Origin: Nitrososphaerota archaeon
Lineage (GTDB): Archaea; Thermoproteota; Nitrososphaeria; Nitrososphaerales; UBA183
Direction of reading: 5' to 3'
NCBI GenBank assembly: GCA_029785235.1
Contig: JAFMAA010000003.1
Coordinates: 82,729 to 146,728, forward strand
Length of the DNA stretch: 64,000 bases
Made by a program: the position numbers and the translations under genes. Positions 58,580 through 64,000 of this stretch are shown here, piece by piece; the stretch's first letter is position 1; each line of letters opens with the position of its first letter. A model generated the notes under the pieces. It worked only from the letters and a program-made list of their open reading frames with translations, had not been told where the DNA came from and did no database searches.

Positions 58580-59083
58580 GTGAGGTACAAGACCGTAGCG
58601 ACGGGAGGGACGTTCGACCACATCCACAGAGGCCACATCGCGCTCCTGACCAAGAGCTTCGAGGTCGGAGACCGCGTGGTGATAGGCGTCACTTCAGACG
58701 AGTTCGCGCTCAAGGAAGGCAAGAATCCTGACCAAAGCTATGAAGAGCGCACCAGCGCCTTGGATGCTCTGGTTAAGGAGCGATTCCCCAGCAGGGAGTA
58801 CATCGTCGCGAAACTCGACGACTACTTCGGCCCTGGTATAGCGTCCCCAGAGGTAGAGGCGATTGTGGTGAGTCGAGAGACAGTCAAGCGCGTTCCCATT
58901 GCCAACAGACTGAGGGAGGCCAACGGCTACTCCCCACTAGAAGTCGTCATCGTAGACTATGTCCTTGCTGACGACTCAAAACCAATATCCTCAACCAGAA
59001 TCAGGTTGGGAGAGATAGACGCCGAAGGGAGGCTTACGAGGCGGCCGGGATTCCATGGGAAACGTCCTCTCCCGAGTAGTTAA
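58580..59083 (+). CDS. coaD: Phosphopantetheine adenylyltransferase (archaeal CoaD)
   Basis: This enzyme makes dephospho-CoA from phosphopantetheine and ATP. From GTG 58580 the 167-residue protein begins with the nucleotidyltransferase motif GGTFDHIHRGHIALL, an HxGH type, and ends the active region with ISSTRIRLGEIDAEG. The longer open frame upstream lacks conserved sequence. It lies 26 bases upstream of trpS on the same strand. Confidence 0.92.
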   Translation: MRYKTVATGGTFDHIHRGHIALLTKSFEVGDRVVIGVTSDEFALKEGKNPDQSYEERTSALDALVKERFPSREYIVAKLDDYFGPGIASPEVEAIVVSRETVKRVPIANRLREANGYSPLEVVIVDYVLADDSKPISSTRIRLGEIDAEGRLTRRPGFHGKRPLPSS

Positions 59084-59109
59084 ATCAGAACGCCTGTAGG
59101 CGAGTCAGT

Positions 59110-60240
59110 GTGGACAAGGACAGGCTCGATCCGTGGGGCACAAGCGTAGTCAAGGACTACGGCCGTCTACAATCTGAGTTCGGAATTGAGCCACTCGCCC
59201 CTCTCGTCCCCCGTTTCAAGGCGCCGAGCCATCACATAAGCCGTGGGATAGACTTCGGGCAGAGAGATCTGGCCAGAGTCCTCGACGCCATAGACAATCA
59301 CAAACCCTATGCCGTGATGAGCGGCATCAAGCCCGATGGGGTTTTCCATCTGGGAAACAAGATGACTGCCGACGACATGATTTATTTCCAGTCTCTCTCT
59401 AAGAAAGGGACCGTCTACTATTCCATCGCTGACGTGGAGGCCTACACAGACAACGGCCTTTCATTCAACGAGTCATCCAAGACGGCAGTAAGAAACGTGG
59501 CTGACATTCTCGCCCTGGGCCTGGATCCTGACCGTGCGGTCGTGTACAAACAGAGCGAAGAGATGAGGGTGATGAAGATGTCGACGATTTTCTCCCGCGC
59601 AGTGACCAACAACATGATGAAAGCGATTTACGGAGAACGGCAGCTAGGGCTCTACATGTCCGCGCTCATACAGGCGGGGGACATACTCATGCCACAGCTC
59701 CCAGAGTTCGGGGGGCCCAAGCCGGTCCTTGTCCCGGTGGGGGCCGACCAAGACCCACACATCAGGCTATCCAGGGACCTTGCCAACCGTTATCGTTCCG
59801 AGTTTGGGTTCATCTCTCCATCTGCCATCTATCATCGGCTCGAGTTGGCGCTCACAGGAGGGCAGAAAATGTCAAAGCGGGACCCTGAGTCTGGCTTCAC
59901 TCTGGACGACACGTCTACCGACGCGTCGAGGCGGATTAGGTCAGCCTTCACGGGGGGAAGGGACACAGTAGAAGAGCAGCGCAGGCTCGGAGGCAGACCT
60001 GACATCTGCCCCGTCTATGACCTCTATCGTTTCCACTTCGCTAGGGATGACGAGCATGTCCAGAAGGTCAACCACGAGTGTACCGAAGGCATACGACTTT
60101 GCGGCGAATGCAAACAGGAAGTGATAGGGACGGTCAAGGCGTTCTTGGACGAGCATCACAAGAAGCGTGAGACCATGATGAAGGACGCGGCTGAGCTCCT
60201 GGCTAAGAACAGAGCCTACCTCTCCTCCGGGGTGAAATAG
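59110..60240 (+). CDS. trpS: Tryptophanyl-tRNA synthetase
   Basis: This class Ic synthetase charges tRNA-Trp. The 376-residue protein has the HIGH-like sequence GVFHLGNKM near residue 78, the specificity region FGGPKPVLVPVGADQDPHIR near residue 200, and the KMSKS-like loop GGQKMSKRDPESGFTLDD near residue 255. It is of the archaeal/eukaryal type with an N-terminal extension. The start is GTG. Eight bases separate it from pheS. Confidence 0.95.
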   Translation: MDKDRLDPWGTSVVKDYGRLQSEFGIEPLAPLVPRFKAPSHHISRGIDFGQRDLARVLDAIDNHKPYAVMSGIKPDGVFHLGNKMTADDMIYFQSLSKKGTVYYSIADVEAYTDNGLSFNESSKTAVRNVADILALGLDPDRAVVYKQSEEMRVMKMSTIFSRAVTNNMMKAIYGERQLGLYMSALIQAGDILMPQLPEFGGPKPVLVPVGADQDPHIRLSRDLANRYRSEFGFISPSAIYHRLELALTGGQKMSKRDPESGFTLDDTSTDASRRIRSAFTGGRDTVEEQRRLGGRPDICPVYDLYRFHFARDDEHVQKVNHECTEGIRLCGECKQEVIGTVKAFLDEHHKKRETMMKDAAELLAKNRAYLSSGVK

Positions 60241-60247
60241 GTCCGAA

Positions 60248-61729
60248 ATGTCGAGCGCTCTCCATCCAATTGAACGAAAAATACTCTCGGCGCTTGCGCC
60301 CTTGGGGTCGGCCCCCTTCGAAGCGCTAGTCGCAGCCACTTCGTTGAACGAAGACCAGGTCAGACGAGCCCTCCAGTGGCTCGCATCGAAGGGGCTTGTC
60401 TCCATGGGCGGCTCTGTTGCCAGTAGGCTGGAGCTAGTCAGAGAGCCGCCAGAGCTTGAGCTAGTGCGTAAAGTCAGCCAGGCGACCACACCACTCACCA
60501 TAGGTCAGCTGAGAGGCGAGTTCGAGTCACCTGAGGAATTCTCCGCAGCCTTTGGGAGGGCGAGGAGCTCTGGTTGGATAGCTGTTGAGGGCGGGGTGGC
60601 GCAGGTCGTACGGGTGGTCGAGACAGCGGGGGCGGAGTCTCTCCGTTCTCTAGTGCGGTCGATTGCCTCAGGCAAGGCCGAGGGGGGTATGACCAGCGAA
60701 GAGGCGGATGCTGTCTCAGACCTGCTGAAACGAGGGATAGTCAGGCGCGTCGAGACTCGCACGAACACCGTCGCCATCACAGACGAAGGCCGACGCTCTT
60801 CCCTGCCGGCGACGGGCGAAGGCCTCATCGACAGACTCACCCCGGATATCTTGGCCTCGAGGGCCTGGAAAGGCAGAATGCTGCGGCCCATCGACGTCGA
60901 AGCAAAGGCACCGAAATTCTTCCCCGGTAGACGCCACCCTGTCCGTGACTTCATCCGAGAAGTGCGGGAGGTCTATGTCTCCATGGGCTTCACCGAACTC
61001 CAAGGCAATAGCGTTCACCCAGCTTTCTGGAATTTCGATGCCCTGTTCATCCCCCAGGACCATCCGGGGCGGGAGATGCAGGACACCTTCTATCTGGAAG
61101 GGCTATCAGACAAAGCGCTCAAACGCTCAGGTGTGGTAGCGAGGGTGGCTTCGGTCCACGAGGATGGCTGGACGACTGGGAGCAGGGGGTGGGGGTATCA
61201 CTGGCGCGTGGAGGAGGCCAAGCGACTGGTACTCAGGACACACAATACCGTCCTCTCCGTGAAGGCGTTGTCGGAGTCGAGGGAAAAGGAAACCAGGGTC
61301 TTTGCCGTGTCAAAGGTTTACAGGAATGAAAACCTCGATTACAAACACCTGGCAGAATTCTACCAGATGGACGGGATAATGGTGGGCCAAGGGCTCAACG
61401 TCAGGCACCTCATGGGATTCCTCACCGAGTTCTACAAGAAGCTAGGGATGGCTGACGTGAAACTCTGGCCAACCTACTTCCCCTACACGGAGCCATCCTT
61501 GCAGGTGGTTGGTTATTCGAAGGCGTTCAAGAGCTGGATTGAGCTTGGCGGATCTGGCGTATTCCGGCCCGAGGTCACACAGCCACTCGGCGTCAGAGTC
61601 CCAGTCCTTGCCTGGGGCCCTGGAATCGAGAGACTGATGCTCATGCGGTTCGGCCTTGAGGACATGCGCACGCTGTATGGATCAGACCTATCATGGCTCA
61701 GGAACAGGGGAGAACTTGCCGGTAGTTAG
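60248..61729 (+). CDS. pheS: Phenylalanyl-tRNA synthetase alpha subunit
   Basis: This catalytic subunit is a class II synthetase. The 493-residue protein has N-terminal winged-helix repeats in residues about 1-200 (LNEDQVRRALQWLASKGLVS), the archaeal/eukaryal arrangement. The catalytic domain follows, with QDTFYLEGL near residue 278, LVLRTHNTVLSVKAL near 325 and the motif 3 segment LAWGPGIERLMLMRFG near 455. It overlaps pheT by 14 bases. Confidence 0.96.
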   Translation: MSSALHPIERKILSALAPLGSAPFEALVAATSLNEDQVRRALQWLASKGLVSMGGSVASRLELVREPPELELVRKVSQATTPLTIGQLRGEFESPEEFSAAFGRARSSGWIAVEGGVAQVVRVVETAGAESLRSLVRSIASGKAEGGMTSEEADAVSDLLKRGIVRRVETRTNTVAITDEGRRSSLPATGEGLIDRLTPDILASRAWKGRMLRPIDVEAKAPKFFPGRRHPVRDFIREVREVYVSMGFTELQGNSVHPAFWNFDALFIPQDHPGREMQDTFYLEGLSDKALKRSGVVARVASVHEDGWTTGSRGWGYHWRVEEAKRLVLRTHNTVLSVKALSESREKETRVFAVSKVYRNENLDYKHLAEFYQMDGIMVGQGLNVRHLMGFLTEFYKKLGMADVKLWPTYFPYTEPSLQVVGYSKAFKSWIELGGSGVFRPEVTQPLGVRVPVLAWGPGIERLMLMRFGLEDMRTLYGSDLSWLRNRGELAGS

Positions 61730-63350
61730 GCTGGAGTTCTCACGCCTCACTGAGATGGTAGGTGCCGGTAGGAAGGAGATACTCGACCGTCTCCCATACG
61801 TCGGCCTCGACGTCGAGAGTGCAGATAGCAGGTCAGTGCGCGTAGAGTACAGCCCCAACAGACCAGACCTCGGAACAGACTATGGGGTCGCACGCGCCCT
61901 CAAAGGGCTCCTTGGGACAGAGACAGGGCTCCCACAATTCCAGACCGCGCCCACGGGGATTACCGTAACCGTGGACCGCCGGCTCTCCAAAGTCAGGCCG
62001 TACATAGCCTGCTGCGTGGCAACGGGGCTCGACCTCGACGATGAAGACGTTCGACAGATAATCTCACTGCAGGAAGACCTGCACAACGGTCTGGGACGAA
62101 AACGAAGGATCGTTGCAATCGGCCTCCATGACCTCGACCGCGTCTTCCCTCCTGTATCCTACAGGGCGGTCCCGTCCACCTTCGAGTTCACACCCTTGGG
62201 GGGAAAGATGCCTTCATCCATACGCTCCATACTGTCTGACACCTACGAGGGAAAGGCCTATGGGCACATCTTCGGCAGCAGCAGGGTATTCCCTGTGATC
62301 GCCGACTCGAAGGGGACTGTGCTCTCTTTCCCCCCGATAATCAACGGGGAGGCCACAAGGGTTACGACAAGGACCAGAAGGATGTTCGTCGACGTCACAA
62401 GCACCAGCCAGAAAGCTGGGGACGACGTACTTGCTATCATGGCTACCACCCTCTCTGAGGCGGGAGGGAGGCTGGGGGCTGTCACCGTAAGGTATCCAAA
62501 CAAGGTCAGGGTCACGCCAGACCTCACGCCAGCCGAGCTTCCTTTCGACCTCGACCTGGTGAAATCAGTCATCGGGCTAGATCTACCACGAAGGAAGATA
62601 CTTGCTTGCCTAGGTAGAAGTCGGATGGAGGTCAGGGGGAACAAGGCGCTGGGGCCGAGATATAGAGTCGATCTCTTGCATCCAGTGGATGTAGCCGAGG
62701 AAGTCGCCCTGGGCTACGGGATAGACAGAATCAAGCCTGTGTACCCGCCGAGCAAGGCTCCGGGGGTGTTCAACCAGTTCGAGGAGTTCCTCGATTCGGC
62801 GTCTACTGTGATGGCAGGGGCTGGAATGATAGAGATGATGACCTACGAGTTGACTGACAGGAGGTCTCTCTATGACTCTTTCGAGCGGCCGTCGTCTGAT
62901 ATGGTTACGGTTCAGAACCCGAAGAGCCTCGACCACTCCATGCTTAGGGATGCCCTCATCCCGTCCTTGCTGGCGGCTCTGTCAGGAAACGTGAAGTCTG
63001 ACTACCCCCAGCGGGTCTTCGAGATTGGCAGAGTATACGCCCGCGCGCACGACGGCGTCAAAGAATCCTGGCACCTGGGTTGTCTCATCGCCCACTCGCA
63101 GGCTTCCTACACCGAGGCGAAAATGTACCTCGACGCGGCTTGCAGGCTGGTGGCAGGACTAGACATGGTCACCGAAGCGGCCGAGCATTGGGCGTTCTCG
63201 CCGGGTCGGTGCGCATCAGCCACCATGAAAGAAGAAGGGCTGGGCTACATCGGAGAGTTGACTCCTGCTGCCATTGACGCCTCCGGAATCGGGGTCCCAG
63301 TGTCCGGGTTCGAAATTGACCTTTCGAAACTCTACGAACTGCTAAAATAG
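61716..63350 (+). CDS. pheT: Phenylalanyl-tRNA synthetase beta subunit
   Basis: From TTG 61716 this 544-residue subunit begins PVVRLEFSRLTEMVGAGRKE. It contains the B3/4 editing domain and the B5 DNA-binding-like domain (PFDLDLVKSVIGLDLPRRKI). The catalytic-like core ends in the archaeal form, without the long bacterial extensions. Family segments include VDVAEEVALGYGIDRIKPVY and NPKSLDHSMLRDALIPSLLA. The longer upstream frame lies within pheS and is not part of the protein. It forms the heterotetramer with PheS. Confidence 0.95.
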   Translation: MPVVRLEFSRLTEMVGAGRKEILDRLPYVGLDVESADSRSVRVEYSPNRPDLGTDYGVARALKGLLGTETGLPQFQTAPTGITVTVDRRLSKVRPYIACCVATGLDLDDEDVRQIISLQEDLHNGLGRKRRIVAIGLHDLDRVFPPVSYRAVPSTFEFTPLGGKMPSSIRSILSDTYEGKAYGHIFGSSRVFPVIADSKGTVLSFPPIINGEATRVTTRTRRMFVDVTSTSQKAGDDVLAIMATTLSEAGGRLGAVTVRYPNKVRVTPDLTPAELPFDLDLVKSVIGLDLPRRKILACLGRSRMEVRGNKALGPRYRVDLLHPVDVAEEVALGYGIDRIKPVYPPSKAPGVFNQFEEFLDSASTVMAGAGMIEMMTYELTDRRSLYDSFERPSSDMVTVQNPKSLDHSMLRDALIPSLLAALSGNVKSDYPQRVFEIGRVYARAHDGVKESWHLGCLIAHSQASYTEAKMYLDAACRLVAGLDMVTEAAEHWAFSPGRCASATMKEEGLGYIGELTPAAIDASGIGVPVSGFEIDLSKLYELLK

Positions 63351-63571
63351 AACGGCACCTCCTCCGAGACAGACGGCTTTCGTTCTAAAGCGCGCCAAAC
63401 GGCCACCTGCGAAGGCGGAAACGCTTTGATGAGCGGATGGTTTACCCAGGCGTGCGACAGACGGAAGCCGTTTGCCCGTTGAAGAGGCTCGGTGATGCTC
63501 CCCGTTGAAAGCTGGGACATGATCCGTGCTCGTCAGAGACGGGCAACATTCCATGAAAAGGTGAAGATGGC
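63351..63571. other. Intergenic interval with an inverted repeat
   Basis: An eight-base inverted repeat (CAAACGGC near 63406 and GCCGTTTG near 63466) could form a long hairpin, and GACAGACGG occurs twice in the interval. This may be a structured leader for the next gene, or chance. A GGTGA at 63560-63564 suits ribosome binding for the Toprim gene. Confidence 0.3.
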
Positions 63572-64000
63572 CTGAACGAAAAGCGAGAAAGAGTCTACGA
63601 GGACTTCGGCGGATTCGTATCTGACTTCGTCCGCGACCTCAACGACAAGTCGGAGGATGGGTGGACGGTGCTTGTGGAAGGGAAGCGTGACTCCATGGCT
63701 GTGAGGGCGTTAGGCTACAGAGGACGCATCCTGACGGTCTCCATCCTAGGTAGGCGTGGCTCTGCTGCCCTTCGCGGGGTGGAAAAGGTGGTCATCCTCA
63801 CAGATTTGGACAAGGAGGGCGCTCTCCTCACATCAAGATACCTCAGGTTCCTCACCCATGAGGGGATTGTGACGTCACTTGGCGAGCGGAGGAGGCTCAG
63901 GCTCGCGTCGCGGGGGATTTTCCTCCACATCGAGAATCTGGGGAGGTTCTCGAAGTCAGAGACCAGCAGCTTGGATGCAGACGGCCTTTCCCGCGGGACC
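63572..64000 (+). CDS. Toprim-domain protein (3' end outside window)
   Basis: The frame is open to the right edge. It has a Toprim fold: VLVEGKRDSMAVRALG carries the conserved glutamate, and VVILTDLDKEGALLTSRYLR carries the DxD. This resembles small archaeal RNase M5/primase-like Toprim proteins that act on RNA or DNA. No ATG, GTG or TTG lies at the beginning; CTG 63572 follows a GGTGA at a good distance. The only ATG nearby (63567) is in a different frame and stops after two codons, so a frameshift at the start is another explanation. Confidence 0.75.
   Translation, partial: MNEKRERVYEDFGGFVSDFVRDLNDKSEDGWTVLVEGKRDSMAVRALGYRGRILTVSILGRRGSAALRGVEKVVILTDLDKEGALLTSRYLRFLTHEGIVTSLGERRRLRLASRGIFLHIENLGRFSKSETSSLDADGLSRGT

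Noticed and set aside
63427..63575. Box C/D RNA (TGATGA and CTGA)
   Set aside because: The boxes are about 145 bases apart with no internal C'/D' pair, too far for an archaeal C/D RNA.
1..64000. CRISPR arrays, insertion sequences, rRNA genes
   Set aside because: I saw no regularly spaced repeats, transposase motifs or rRNA signatures on either strand.

Overview
This 64 kb window is archaeal chromosome, most likely from the Thaumarchaeota/Nitrososphaeria side of the Thermoproteota. The evidence is a CdvB-type ESCRT-III protein, transcription factor E, Trm56, Tsr3, TiaS, Dph6, Nre, Mre11-Rad50, nascent-polypeptide-associated complex (NAC), an archaeosortase with a PEF-type sorting signal, an archaeal RNase P RNA and three intron-containing tRNA genes. 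No ammonia-oxidation genes are seen, so the exact lineage is left open. The DNA is GC-rich. Many genes use GTG or TTG starts. TATA-like A/T boxes about 25-35 bases ahead of several starts suggest leaderless or nearly leaderless transcripts.

Layout. 0-5 kb: the end of a CBS-domain gene, a frameshifted small gene, and the pyrimidine operon pyrE-pyrD-pyrF with an upstream nuclease-like gene and a phosphoribosyltransferase. 6-11 kb: FKBP isomerase, small zinc-ribbon proteins, and a three-gene operon of an SPFH protein with zinc ribbons, a second zinc-ribbon protein and a helical protein. 11-20 kb: DUF72 protein, DNA polymerase IV, a BtuF-like binding protein divergent from a possible ECF S-component, NAD(P)H-hydrate epimerase, CdvB, a secreted CAP protein and a HIT protein. 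20-28 kb: Dph6, a DUF4443 regulator, a MIP18/SufT-like protein, an O-methyltransferase, an F420-type oxidoreductase, a DMT transporter and a membrane-anchored molybdopterin enzyme. 28-34 kb: alanyl-tRNA editing protein, then the DNA-repair genes nre, rad50 and mre11. 34-36 kb: a gene-poor stretch with a broken KaiC-like ATPase gene and the RNase P RNA gene.

36-44 kb: tsr3, an Lrp-type ligand-binding protein, tiaS, a trans-sulfuration enzyme, a thioredoxin-like protein, an MFS transporter and an initiator tRNA gene that appears to carry two non-canonical introns. 44-48 kb: the overlapping operon trm56-tfe-HD, facing a PUA-domain/NAC operon, then a ribokinase. 48-53 kb: a B12-dependent ribonucleotide reductase (nrdJ) directly downstream of a large protein with a winged helix, an ATP-cone and an NrdD-like body that has no glycyl-radical motif, followed by tRNA-Pro and a 3-methyladenine glycosylase. 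54-56 kb: archaeosortase plus substrate, and tRNA-Trp. 56-64 kb: a DUF1512 protein, methionine aminopeptidase, CoaD-type enzyme, trpS, pheS, pheT and the start of a Toprim-domain gene.

Most genes are housekeeping: nucleotide synthesis, tRNA and rRNA modification, translation, repair and division. The parts most worth a second look are the RNR-derived regulator beside nrdJ, the doubly interrupted initiator tRNA, the SPFH/zinc-ribbon operon, the sortase/substrate pair, the probable Sec/Tat dual-targeted molybdoenzyme with a structured leader, and numerous tiny cysteine-rich proteins. Several genes (at 455-816, 22265, 25637 and 34904-35383) show frameshifts that are either real decay or assembly errors.
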